A DNA stretch of 63,503 nucleotides from assembly GCF_000426345.1 (NCBI RefSeq), contig NZ_AUFE01000042.1, positions 1 to 63,503 of the forward strand, in the 5' to 3' direction. The position numbers and the translations under genes were made by a program. The notes below the pieces were generated by a model. It searched no databases and was not told the DNA's origin. It saw only the letters and a program-made list of their open reading frames with translations. Source of the stretch: Cupriavidus phytohabitans (lineage in GTDB: Bacteria; Pseudomonadota; Gammaproteobacteria; Burkholderiales; Burkholderiaceae). Positions 8,637 to 17,168 of the stretch are shown in pieces. Each line of letters starts with the position of its first letter. Within the stretch, counting starts at the first letter, position 1.

Positions 8637-9671
8637 TCAGAAGGTATAGCCGGCCGGGCTGGCCACGCCTTCCAGCGCATCCAGCAGGCGGATCAGCTTG
8701 CGCAGCTCGGTATAGCGGCCGGCAACGCTGCGGGTGTACTTCAGCACCAGCGGCAGGTTGGCGAGGTAGCCGTCCTTGCCGTCGCGGTGGTAAAGGCGCG
8801 CGAAGATGCCCAGCACCTTCAGGTGGCGCTGCAGGCCCATCCATTCGAAATCGCGGTAGAACTCGCCGAAATCGGCATTGACCGGCAGGCCGGCCTTGCG
8901 CGCACGCTCCCAGTAGCGGATCAGCCAGTCGAGCTGCTGTTCCTCTTCCCATTCGATATAGGCGTCGCGCCACAGCGAGACCGCGTCATAGGTGATCGGG
9001 CCGATCACCGCGTCCTGGAAATCCAGCACGCCAGGATTGGCGCCGCCGTCCAGCATCATCAGGTTGCGCGAGTGGTAGTCGCGGTGCACGTAGACCTGCG
9101 GTTGCGCCAGGTTGTTGGCAAGCAGCGTATCCATCACTTCGCGCAGATCGGCCTGCTGGGCGTCGCTCAGTGTGGCGCCAAGGTGCCTGGCCACGTACCA
9201 CTGCGGGAACAGGTCGAGCTCGCGCTGCAGCAGCGCGCGGTCGTACGCGGGCAGTTCGCCGGGGCGGGTGGCGGCCTGGATACGGACCAGCGCCGCGGCG
9301 GCATCGGCATACATGCCATGGGCCGTGGAGTCGTCCAGGCGCGACAGGTAAGTCTGGCTGCCCAGGTCCGCAAGCAGCAGGAAACCCTGCGCCAGATCCT
9401 GCGCCAGCACGGTCGGCACGGTCACGCCGGCCTCGCCGAACAGCTGGCAGACGTGGATGAAGGGTCGGCAGTCCTCGTGTGCCGGCGGCGCGTCCATGAC
9501 GATGGCGGTCGGGTGCGCCGGGTTGCCGGTGCGCACGCGGAAATAGCGCCGGAAGCTGGCATCGGCCGATGCGGGCACGCAGGAATCGGGATCGGCGGAC
9601 CAGGCGGGGCCAAGGCCGGACACCCAGGCCTTGAGCTGGTCCAGGCGTGGGTCGTGGGGAAGAGCTGCCAT
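8637..9671 (-). CDS. amgK: N-acetylmuramate / N-acetylglucosamine 1-kinase
   Basis: An aminoglycoside-phosphotransferase-fold kinase that phosphorylates MurNAc (and GlcNAc) at C1 in peptidoglycan recycling. The catalytic loop VHRDYHSRNLM and the metal-binding GVLDFQDAVIGP are clear, and SDASFRRYFRV near residue 40 fits the nucleotide-binding N-lobe. The ATG at 9671 gives 344 residues, near the family length. It would supply MurNAc-1-phosphate to MurU. It is divergent from lptD with 200 bp between them. Confidence 0.88.
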   Translation of the reverse strand: MAALPHDPRLDQLKAWVSGLGPAWSADPDSCVPASADASFRRYFRVRTGNPAHPTAIVMDAPPAHEDCRPFIHVCQLFGEAGVTVPTVLAQDLAQGFLLLADLGSQTYLSRLDDSTAHGMYADAAAALVRIQAATRPGELPAYDRALLQRELDLFPQWYVARHLGATLSDAQQADLREVMDTLLANNLAQPQVYVHRDYHSRNLMMLDGGANPGVLDFQDAVIGPITYDAVSLWRDAYIEWEEEQQLDWLIRYWERARKAGLPVNADFGEFYRDFEWMGLQRHLKVLGIFARLYHRDGKDGYLANLPLVLKYTRSVAGRYTELRKLIRLLDALEGVASPAGYTF

Positions 9672-9740
9672 ACAGGAAGGGCGCGGAAAAATATCGTGGA
9701 GCGGGGCAAGCCGGCCGCAAGGGCAGGTTTGGATGCCCCG

Positions 9741-9746
9741 TATAAT
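9741..9746 (+). promoter_or_regulatory. Possible -10 element upstream of lptD
   Basis: A perfect TATAAT lies in the amgK-lptD divergent region, about 125 bp before lptD. No good -35 hexamer is seen at 16-18 bp, so this is only a candidate, and a promoter on the other strand is not excluded. Confidence 0.3.
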
Positions 9747-9871
9747 ACCCGACCAGACCCGGGCGCCGGGCGGCCCCCGGGAGGGGCCTTCGTTGCCCCG
9801 CAGCCTGCTCTGGCAGGGGTTGGCGGCTTGCAGGCGGCCGCAGCCCACGCCGAGACTGACAACCCGTGCGA

Positions 9872-12325
9872 ATGACCGAACAACGACGAACACCGAATAA
9901 CAAGGCCTTGCTTTCGCCTGCCTCCACTGGCGCCGCCGCCCGCGCCAGGCTCGCTGGTCGCCTGAATGGCCGCCTGAACGCTGGCCGGCTGCGCCCGCTG
10001 GTGCTGGCCATGGCCGGCCTGTCGGCCGGCGCCCAGGCGCAGATGTCGGGCTCGGCGATTCCGGACCTGGATCAGGTCGAGCCGGTGTTCGAAGCCGCAC
10101 CGCAGGCGCCCGAGCCGCCCACGGTCTCCGGCGAACTGGTGCCGCGGCTGGCCGAGCCCCCCAAGACCAGCGAGCCTGATTCCGGCGCGCCGACCTTCAT
10201 TGAAGGCGACCGCATGACGGGCTACAGCGAGCGCGGCGTCGAACTCGAAGGCCATGCCGAGCTGCGCCGCGACGGCGGCGTGGTCAAGGGCGACAAGCTG
10301 AGCTACGACCAGGATACGGACGAGGCCCATGCCGAGGGCAACGTGCGGCTGTCGCGCAGCGGCACGCTGGCGGTGGGGCCCGAGGCCAAGCTGAAGGTCG
10401 AGGCCAACGAAGGCTACATGCTTTCGCCGGACTACTACTTCCAGCAGACCGGCGGCGCCGGCAAGGCCGAGCGCATCGATTTCCTGGACAAGGACCGCAG
10501 CACTATCAAGCGGGCGTCGTACACCACCTGCTCGCCGGACAACGCGGACTGGTATTTCAGCGCGAACCAGATCGATCTGGACAGCGACCGCCAGGTGGGC
10601 GTGGCCTATGGCGGGGTGCTGAATTTCTTCGGGGTGCCGATCGCGGCGGCGCCGGCGTTCAGCTTTCCGCTGAACGATGACCGCCGCAGCGGCTTCCTGG
10701 CGCCGTTGATGGGTTACGGCTCGCGCTCGGGTTTCGACCTGACGATGCCGTACTACTTCAACATCGCGCCGAACCGCGACCTGACCATCTATCCGCGGCT
10801 GATGACGGAGCGGGGCCTGCAGCTCGGCGGCGAGTACCGCTACCTGGGGCAGGGCTACTCCGGCCGCATCCGCGCCGAGTTCCTGCCTGACGACCAGAAG
10901 ACCAACTCGAACCGCTGGGCCTACTCGATCCAGCACAACCAGAACCTGGCCAAGGGCCTGAACGCCTACCTGAACGTCAACCGGGTCTCGGACGACCAGT
11001 ACCCGGACGACTTCAACCGCAGCGTGGCGCAGTCCGCGCAGCGCCAGTACGTGCAGGAAGGCGGCGTCACCTATAACTGGCAGGATTTCTTCCTGATGGC
11101 GCGGGTGCAGAAGTTCCAGACGCTGCGCCCCAGCGAGCCATCGTACGAGCGCGAGCCGCAGCTCAACGGCAAGTACATCCGCTATGACCTGGGCGGCTTC
11201 GACGTGCAGGTGGAGGCGGACTACACCCGCTTCCGCATCCCGCTGACGTCCACCGGCTTCCAGCAGCCGCAGGGCGAGCGCATGTATGTCCAGCCGAGCA
11301 TCAGCTACCCGATCGTGCGCGCCGGCTGGTACGTGACGCCGAAGGTCACGTTCAACGCGACCCAGTACCAGATGGAGTCGCAGGACAATACGCCCAACGC
11401 GCAGACCAATTTCTCGCGCGTGCTGCCCACCGTCAGCCTTGATTCGGGCATGACGTTCGAGCGCGAGGCGCCGACCATGAGCCGGCTGTTCGGCGTGAAC
11501 TACCTACAGACGCTGGAGCCGCGCCTGTTCTACGTCTACACGCCGTTCCGCGACCAGAGCCTGTTCCCGCTGTTCGACACGGTCCAGTCCGATTTCGGCT
11601 ATGGCCAGATCTTCAGCGAGAACCCGTTCACCGGCTACGACCGGATCGCCGACAACAACAAGATCACTGGTGGCCTGACCACGCGCCTGATCGAGTCGGA
11701 CTCCGGCATCGAGCGCTTCCGCGGCACCATCGCGCAGCGCTACGACTTCACCGGGCAGCGCGTGCAGATCAATGGCACGCTGGCGGACCCCAAGCCTGGC
11801 GCCTCCGACCTGCTCGCCGCGACGACCATCCAGATGTTCCGGGGCTATTACCTGGACATGGGCGTGCAGTACAACCTGGATACCGACCGGGTCAACTACG
11901 GCAACGTGGCGTTTTCATACCGTCCCGAGCCGCGCAAGGTCTTCAACGCCGGCTACCGCTACCGCCGTCCGACCGCCGTGACCGACAATACCGCGATCGA
12001 CCAGTTCGAGTTGTCGGGCCAGTGGCCGATCACGCGGCGTGCCTACGCCATCGCGCGCTTCGCCTTCGACCTGAGCGCGAGCCAGATGGTCGATACGCTG
12101 GCCGGCGTCGAATACGCCGCGGACTGCTGGGTCGGCCGCGTGGTCTACCAGCGTTTCCGCAACACCACGCAGGGCTACACCGGGCGGGTCTTCCTGCAGG
12201 TGGAGTTCCGTGGCCTTTCCAAGATCGGGTCCAATCCGCTGAACATCCTGCGCCTGAACGTGCCGGGCTACGAGCCCGTGTCCGCCAAGCCGGTGCCGAC
12301 GACCCAGTACGATCACTATGAATGA
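9872..12325 (+). CDS. lptD: LPS-assembly outer membrane protein LptD
   Basis: An outer-membrane beta-barrel that inserts lipopolysaccharide into the outer leaflet together with LptE. An N-terminal region with a signal-like hydrophobic stretch (LVLAMAGLSAGAQAQ, around residues 45-60) is followed by an OstA-like jellyroll (GDRMTGYSERGVELEGHAEL) and a long barrel ending in aromatic-rich strands. The conserved CSPDNADWYF and ADCWVG regions hold cysteines that are disulphide-forming in E. coli. The ATG at 9872 (817 residues) is chosen; GTG at 9866 in the same frame is possible. surA follows after 9 bp. Confidence 0.95.
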   Translation: MTEQRRTPNNKALLSPASTGAAARARLAGRLNGRLNAGRLRPLVLAMAGLSAGAQAQMSGSAIPDLDQVEPVFEAAPQAPEPPTVSGELVPRLAEPPKTSEPDSGAPTFIEGDRMTGYSERGVELEGHAELRRDGGVVKGDKLSYDQDTDEAHAEGNVRLSRSGTLAVGPEAKLKVEANEGYMLSPDYYFQQTGGAGKAERIDFLDKDRSTIKRASYTTCSPDNADWYFSANQIDLDSDRQVGVAYGGVLNFFGVPIAAAPAFSFPLNDDRRSGFLAPLMGYGSRSGFDLTMPYYFNIAPNRDLTIYPRLMTERGLQLGGEYRYLGQGYSGRIRAEFLPDDQKTNSNRWAYSIQHNQNLAKGLNAYLNVNRVSDDQYPDDFNRSVAQSAQRQYVQEGGVTYNWQDFFLMARVQKFQTLRPSEPSYEREPQLNGKYIRYDLGGFDVQVEADYTRFRIPLTSTGFQQPQGERMYVQPSISYPIVRAGWYVTPKVTFNATQYQMESQDNTPNAQTNFSRVLPTVSLDSGMTFEREAPTMSRLFGVNYLQTLEPRLFYVYTPFRDQSLFPLFDTVQSDFGYGQIFSENPFTGYDRIADNNKITGGLTTRLIESDSGIERFRGTIAQRYDFTGQRVQINGTLADPKPGASDLLAATTIQMFRGYYLDMGVQYNLDTDRVNYGNVAFSYRPEPRKVFNAGYRYRRPTAVTDNTAIDQFELSGQWPITRRAYAIARFAFDLSASQMVDTLAGVEYAADCWVGRVVYQRFRNTTQGYTGRVFLQVEFRGLSKIGSNPLNILRLNVPGYEPVSAKPVPTTQYDHYE

Positions 12326-12334
12326 CGGATTAAG

Positions 12335-13807
12335 ATGAAACGTCAAGAATTCGCCTTGTTTTCCTTTCTCATGACGTCGTGGCACCGCCTGCTGTTGCCG
12401 GCCGTGCTGGCCGCGATCGCCGTTCCGGCCGCCGCGCAGCTGAAGGCGCCAGGCACCGGGCGTGCCACTGGCATCTTCGTGCCGCAGTCGTCCGACGTCA
12501 CCGCGCCGGCGAGCCAGCCCAAGCTCGGCGTGCCGCAGCCCGGCGACCAGAAGCGCTCGCAGCTGGTCGACGAGGTGGTTGCCGTGGTCAACAACAGCGT
12601 GATCACGCGCCGCGAGCTGCTCGACCGCGCCGATGAGATCGAAGGCCAGCTGCGCGCCGCCGGCCGTCCGATCCCGCCGCGCGCCGACCTGCTCGGCGAG
12701 GTGCTGGAGCGCCTGGTGATGGAACGCGTGCAGACCCAGGCCGCGCAGGAAGCCGGCATCCGCGTGACCGACCAGGAGATCGACCGCGCCATCGAATCGG
12801 TGGCGCAGCAGAACCGCATGAACGCCACCGAGCTGCGCCGCCGCGTGGAAGCCAGCGGCATGACCTGGACCAAGTACCGCGACGAGCTGCGCAAGCAGGT
12901 GCAGGTGATCCGCCTGCGCGAGCGCGAGGTCGATTCCAAGGTGCAGGTCTACGACGGCGAGATCGACAACTTCCTCGCTGCACGCGGTGGCCAGGCCGGG
13001 GCCACCGGCCCGACCGAATACAACGTGGCGCAGATCCTCGTGCGCGTGCCCGAGAATGCCTCGGACGCGCAGAAGCAGGCGCTGCGCGCCAAGGCCGAGG
13101 GGCTGCTGAAGCAGGCCCAGGGCGGCGCCGACTTTGCACAGCTGGCGCAAGCCAGTTCGGAAGGCCCGGAAGCCGCGCAGGGCGGCGCCATGGGCTTTCG
13201 CGAGATCGGCCGCCTGCCGGCGCTGTTCGCCAACTCGGTGGTCGACCTCCAGCCTGGCGCCGTGGCGCCCCAGGTGGTGGAAAGTGCCGCGGGCTTCCAC
13301 GTGGTCAAGCTGGTGGCCAAGCGCGCTGCCCCGGCATCCGGCCAGGCCGCGGCAGGCAAGATCACGCAGACGCAGGTGCGCCATATCCTGATCCGCACCG
13401 GCCCCAACATGCCCGAAGCCGAGGCGCGCCGCCAGCTCAGCACGCTGCGCGACCGCATCACCCACGGCGGTGACTTCGCCGACGCGGCCAAGCGCTTCTC
13501 GCAGGATGGCTCGGCACAGAACGGCGGCGACCTCGGCTGGGTTTCGCCGGGCGAGCTGGTGCCCGAATTCGAGCAGGCCATGAGCCGCCTGCGCCCGAAC
13601 GAGATCTCCGAGCCGGTGGTCACGCAGTTCGGCGTGCACCTGATCCAGGTGCTGAACCGCCGCGAGACCGAGCTGTCGCCCGAGAAGCAGCGCGACTTTG
13701 CCCGCGCCGAGGTCCGCGAACAGAAGCTGCGGGCCGCGTATGATGACTGGGTGCGCCAGCTGCGCTCGCAGGCGTACGTCGAGTACCGCATCAACCGGCA
13801 GCGCTGA
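12335..13807 (+). CDS. surA: Periplasmic chaperone / peptidyl-prolyl isomerase SurA
   Basis: A periplasmic chaperone that escorts outer-membrane proteins, including LptD, to the Bam complex. A signal peptide is visible (LLLPAVLAAIAVPAAAQ, ending near residue 35), then the SurA N-terminal domain (VVAVVNNSVITRRELLDR) and two parvulin domains (EYNVAQILVRVPENAS and VRHILIRTGPNMPEAEA). There are 490 residues. An internal ATG at 12371 would give a shorter signal peptide and is a possible start. It sits directly behind its main client gene, lptD. Confidence 0.95.
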   Translation: MKRQEFALFSFLMTSWHRLLLPAVLAAIAVPAAAQLKAPGTGRATGIFVPQSSDVTAPASQPKLGVPQPGDQKRSQLVDEVVAVVNNSVITRRELLDRADEIEGQLRAAGRPIPPRADLLGEVLERLVMERVQTQAAQEAGIRVTDQEIDRAIESVAQQNRMNATELRRRVEASGMTWTKYRDELRKQVQVIRLREREVDSKVQVYDGEIDNFLAARGGQAGATGPTEYNVAQILVRVPENASDAQKQALRAKAEGLLKQAQGGADFAQLAQASSEGPEAAQGGAMGFREIGRLPALFANSVVDLQPGAVAPQVVESAAGFHVVKLVAKRAAPASGQAAAGKITQTQVRHILIRTGPNMPEAEARRQLSTLRDRITHGGDFADAAKRFSQDGSAQNGGDLGWVSPGELVPEFEQAMSRLRPNEISEPVVTQFGVHLIQVLNRRETELSPEKQRDFARAEVREQKLRAAYDDWVRQLRSQAYVEYRINRQR

Positions 13808-13849
13808 CGCGCGCAAGCGCCGCTCACCCGCCCTCCCGCCCACGCCGAC

Positions 13850-14956
13850 ATGCCTGACCCGCTATCCCTGGCCATTTCCACCGGCGAGCCCGCCGGCATC
13901 GGCCCCGATATCACCATCGGGGCGTTGCTGCAGCTCGCCGGCGCCAACCATGGCAACAATGGCGGCAGCGGGCACTACCGCTTCCATGTGCTGGGCGATG
14001 CCCGCCTGCTGGCCGAACGCGCCGCGGCGCTGGGCGTGACGCACGCCTGGGAGCGGCGCATCGCCGACGGCGATGTGGTGATCGAGGACATCCCGCTGGC
14101 CGTCGCATGCGAACCCGGCCGCCTCGATGCACGCAACGGCCCGTACGTGCTGGCGCTGCTCGATGCCGCCATCGCCGGCTGCCGCCCGCATGGCCGCGCC
14201 GCGCCGCGCTATGCGGCCATGGTCACGGCGCCGGTGCAGAAGAGCACCATCAACGACGCCGGCGTGCCGTTCACCGGTCACACCGAATACCTGGCCGACA
14301 GCGCCCGCGTGCCGCGCGTGGTAATGATGCTGGCCGGCCCGCAGCCCGCGCACGACAACGCCATGCTGCGCGTGGCGCTGGCGACGACCCACCTGCCGCT
14401 GCGCGCGGTGCCGGATGCGCTCTCCGTCCCGCTGCTGTTGCAGACCCTGACCATCATCGATGCCGACCTGCGCCACTACTTCGGCATCGCGCGCCCCCGC
14501 ATCCTGGTGACGGGCCTGAACCCGCACGCCGGCGAAAGCGGGCACATGGGCCGCGAGGAGATCGACGTGATCGTGCCCGCGCTGGCGCAGGCCAAGGATG
14601 CCGGCATCGATGCGCGCGGTCCGTTCCCGGCCGACACGCTGTTCCAGCCGCGCCACCTGCGCGATGCCGATTGCGTGCTGGCGATGTACCATGACCAGGG
14701 GCTGGGGCCGCTGAAATACGGCACCTTCGGCCACGGCGTGAACATCACGCTGGGGCTGCCCTTCATCCGCACTTCGGTGGACCACGGCACCGCGCTGGAT
14801 CTGGCTGGCACCGGCCAGGCCGAGCATGGCAGCATGATCGAGGCCATCCGCAGCGCGGTCACCATGGCCGGCCATGCCAACGGCCGCCATCCCGATGGCG
14901 CCGGCGGCGCCAGCCATCCGGGCCATCCCAATCCTGGCTTGCAGCCGCCTTGCTGA
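13850..14956 (+). CDS. pdxA: 4-hydroxythreonine-4-phosphate dehydrogenase
   Basis: This enzyme oxidises 4-phosphohydroxy-threonine in pyridoxal-5-phosphate synthesis. Family motifs are AISTGEPAGIGPDI at the start, VTAPVQKSTIND, FTGHTEYLAD, GLNPHAGESGHMG, MYHDQGLGPLKY and TSVDHGTALDLAG; the His residues in GHTEY, NPHAG and YHDQG are metal ligands. The 368 residues exceed E. coli PdxA (329), because of an insert near residue 30 (NHGNNGGSGHYR) and a Gly/His/Pro-rich tail. It is followed after 11 bp by rsmA, as in many proteobacteria. Confidence 0.95.
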   Translation: MPDPLSLAISTGEPAGIGPDITIGALLQLAGANHGNNGGSGHYRFHVLGDARLLAERAAALGVTHAWERRIADGDVVIEDIPLAVACEPGRLDARNGPYVLALLDAAIAGCRPHGRAAPRYAAMVTAPVQKSTINDAGVPFTGHTEYLADSARVPRVVMMLAGPQPAHDNAMLRVALATTHLPLRAVPDALSVPLLLQTLTIIDADLRHYFGIARPRILVTGLNPHAGESGHMGREEIDVIVPALAQAKDAGIDARGPFPADTLFQPRHLRDADCVLAMYHDQGLGPLKYGTFGHGVNITLGLPFIRTSVDHGTALDLAGTGQAEHGSMIEAIRSAVTMAGHANGRHPDGAGGASHPGHPNPGLQPPC

Positions 14957-14967
14957 AGCCGGACCTC

Positions 14968-15819
14968 ATGCTGCAACATCGAACCATGCGTTCCAACGTG
15001 CACCAGGGCCATGTGGCCCGCAAGCGATTCGGGCAGAACTTCCTGGTCGACGACACCATCATCCACGGCATCGTCAATGCCATCAATCCGCAAGCCGAGG
15101 ACGTGCTGGTCGAGATCGGGCCGGGGCTCGGCGCGCTGACCAGCCCGCTGCTCGAACGGATCCCGCAGATGCAGGTGGTCGAACTCGACCGCGACCTGGT
15201 CGAGCGCCTGCGCCGCCGCTACGGCGAGCGCCTGCAGGTACACGCCGGCGACGCGCTGGACTTCGACTTCGGCAAGCTGGAAGTGCCGGGCAGGCCGCTG
15301 CGCATCGTCGGCAACCTGCCATACAACATTTCGAGCCCGCTGCTGTTCCACCTGATGCAGTTCGCCGACCGGGTTCGCGACCAGTACTTCATGCTGCAGA
15401 AGGAGGTAGTCGAGCGCATGGTGGCGGAGCCAGGCAGCAAGGCCTTCGGCCGGCTGTCGATCATGCTGCAGGTGCGCTACTACATGGAACATGTGCTGGA
15501 CGTGCCGCCGGGCAGTTTCAACCCGCCGCCCAAGGTCGATTCGGCCGTGGTGCGGATGATCCCGTGGCCACGCCATCACGATGGCCGTCTGCGCTCGCCG
15601 CATGCTGACTGCGACATCACCGTGCTCGGCGACGTGGTCACCGCGGCCTTCTCGCAGCGGCGCAAGGTGCTGCGCAATACCCTGTCGTTCCTGCGCGGCC
15701 AGGTCGACTTCGACGCGATGGGCTTCGACCTTGGCCGTCGTGCCGAGGAAGTGCCCGTCGGCGAGTATGTCGAACTGGCCCGCCGCCTGGGCGGCGCCGC
15801 CACAGGGCAGGCCGCCTGA
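14968..15819 (+). CDS. rsmA: 16S rRNA (adenine1518-N6/adenine1519-N6)-dimethyltransferase
   Basis: This methyltransferase dimethylates two adjacent adenines in helix 45 of 16S rRNA late in 30S assembly. The N-terminal ARKRFGQNFLVD, SAM-binding EIGPGLGALTSPL, and catalytic NLPYNIS motif are all present, with LQKEVVERM and FNPPPKVDSAV downstream. ATG at 14968 gives 283 residues; ATG at 14986 is a second choice and TTG at 14950 a third. It ends 27 bp before the 8-bp tandem repeat array. Confidence 0.95.
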   Translation: MLQHRTMRSNVHQGHVARKRFGQNFLVDDTIIHGIVNAINPQAEDVLVEIGPGLGALTSPLLERIPQMQVVELDRDLVERLRRRYGERLQVHAGDALDFDFGKLEVPGRPLRIVGNLPYNISSPLLFHLMQFADRVRDQYFMLQKEVVERMVAEPGSKAFGRLSIMLQVRYYMEHVLDVPPGSFNPPPKVDSAVVRMIPWPRHHDGRLRSPHADCDITVLGDVVTAAFSQRRKVLRNTLSFLRGQVDFDAMGFDLGRRAEEVPVGEYVELARRLGGAATGQAA

Positions 15820-15846
15820 AGCCACAGATCAACGAACCCGAAATCC

Positions 15847-15926
15847 CGAATCCCCGAATCCCCGAATCCCCGAATCCCCGAATCCCCGAATCCCCGAATC
15901 CCCGAATCCCCGAATCCCCGAATCCC
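15847..15926. repeat. Tandem array, ten copies of CGAATCCC
   Basis: Ten uninterrupted 8-bp copies of CGAATCCC fill most of the gap between rsmA and trpS, ending 28 bp before the trpS ATG. The array is flanked by degenerate copies (ACCCGAAATCC on the left, CCCCGCG on the right). The minus strand reads GGGG-ATTC-GGGG repeatedly, a pattern able to form G-quadruplexes. The unit length and identity of copies suggest slippage-prone growth. Confidence 0.95.
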
Positions 15927-15954
15927 CGCGACTTATTTCGTGCAAGACCGTCCC

Positions 15955-16992
15955 ATGACAGCCCAAACCAGCCAAACCAACCGGCGTCCCGTGATCCTGA
16001 CCGGCGACCGTCCCACCGGCCCGCTGCACCTCGGCCACTTCGTCGGCTCGCTGCAGAGCCGCGTGGCGCTGCAGGATTCGCATGAGCAATACCTGCTGCT
16101 GGCCGATACCCAGGCCATGACCGACAACGCGCACGATCCCGACAAGGTGCGCCGCAACGTGCTGGAAGTGGCGCTCGATTACCTGGCGGTCGGCATCGAC
16201 CCGGCCAAGACCACCATCACCGTGCAGTCGCACCTGCCGGCGCTGGCCGAGCTGACGCTGATGTACCTGAACTTCGTCACGGTATCGCGGCTGGAGCGCA
16301 ACCCGACCATCAAGGAAGAGATCCAGGCGCGCGGCTTCGGCCGCGATATCCCGGCCGGCTTCCTGTGCTACCCGGCCGCGCAGGCCGCGGACATCACCGC
16401 CTTCAAGGCCCAGGTGGTGCCGGTGGGCGAAGACCAGGCCCCTTTGATCGAGCAGACCAACGAGATCGTGCGCCGCATCAACCACCAGGTCGGCCGTGAC
16501 GTGCTGCCGGAGTGCAAGGCGCTGATCCCCAAGTTCGGCCGCCTGCCCGGCGTCGACGGCAAGGCCAAGATGAGCAAGTCGATGGGCAACGCGATCGCGC
16601 TGGGCGCGTCGCCGGAGCAGATCAAGGCCGCGGTGCACAGCATGTACACCGACCCGAACCACCTGAAGGTGTCGGATCCAGGCCAGGTCGAGGGCAACGT
16701 GGTGTTCACGTACCTGGACGCGTTCGACCCGAACACCGAGGAAGTCGAGGCGCTGAAGGAGCACTATCGCAAGGGCGGCCTGGGCGACATGGTGCTCAAG
16801 CGCCGCATCGAGGGCATCCTGCAGGACATGCTGGCCCCGATCCGCGCCCGCCGCGAAGAGCTGGCCAAGAATCCGGACTATGTGTTCGATGTGCTGCGCC
16901 AGGGCACGCAGAAGGCGCGCGAGCTGACCCAGCAGACGCTGGAGGAAGTGCGCGACGCGCTGGGAATGTTCTCGTTCGAGGCGCGCCGCTGA
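15955..16992 (+). CDS. trpS: Tryptophanyl-tRNA synthetase
   Basis: A class I aminoacyl-tRNA synthetase that charges tRNA-Trp. The HIGH-type motif is TGPLHLGHF (residues about 19-27) and the KMSKS motif is AKMSKSMGN (about 203-211). ATG at 15955 gives 345 residues. No strong Shine-Dalgarno is seen before it; a GTG at 15940 in frame is possible. The gene sits just behind the 8-bp tandem array, so repeat number could change spacing to any upstream promoter. It ends in a convergent intergenic region with two hairpins. Confidence 0.94.
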   Translation: MTAQTSQTNRRPVILTGDRPTGPLHLGHFVGSLQSRVALQDSHEQYLLLADTQAMTDNAHDPDKVRRNVLEVALDYLAVGIDPAKTTITVQSHLPALAELTLMYLNFVTVSRLERNPTIKEEIQARGFGRDIPAGFLCYPAAQAADITAFKAQVVPVGEDQAPLIEQTNEIVRRINHQVGRDVLPECKALIPKFGRLPGVDGKAKMSKSMGNAIALGASPEQIKAAVHSMYTDPNHLKVSDPGQVEGNVVFTYLDAFDPNTEEVEALKEHYRKGGLGDMVLKRRIEGILQDMLAPIRARREELAKNPDYVFDVLRQGTQKARELTQQTLEEVRDALGMFSFEARR

Positions 16993-16997
16993 TCTTG

Positions 16998-17047
16998 AGG
17001 GCGGCCAAAAGAGCCCACCGGTTTTGGGTGCTCCCAGGCCGCCCGAG
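16998..17047. terminator. Hairpin after trpS
   Basis: GGGCGGCC near 17000 pairs with GGCCGCCC ending near 17045, with an inner imperfect stem (GAGCCCAC with GGGTGCTC). There is no T-run. It is the likely 3-prime end structure for trpS. Confidence 0.4.
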
Positions 17048-17068
17048 CTTGCCTAAGCAAGGTGTTCT

Positions 17069-17092
17069 CCCTCTCCCCTCAGGGGGAGAGGG
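17069..17092. repeat. Perfect 10-bp inverted repeat, CCCTCTCCCC
   Basis: CCCTCTCCCC (17069-17078) pairs with GGGGAGAGGG (17083-17092) around TCAG, followed by GCCCGGGGTGAGGGG. This type of purine/pyrimidine-asymmetric block is a familiar intergenic repeat in many proteobacteria (from memory). It lies between the convergent trpS and DMT-exporter genes and may act as a bidirectional transcription end. Confidence 0.55.
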
Positions 17093-17168
17093 CCCGGGGT
17101 GAGGGGTGGGCTAGCAAGGCGCCACACCAACAAAGCCAACGGTTCTAACCCGAACCCTGACGTGCGCC

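Noticed and set aside
15847..15926. CRISPR array
   Set aside because: The units are 8 bp and directly abutting with no spacers, and no cas genes are present.
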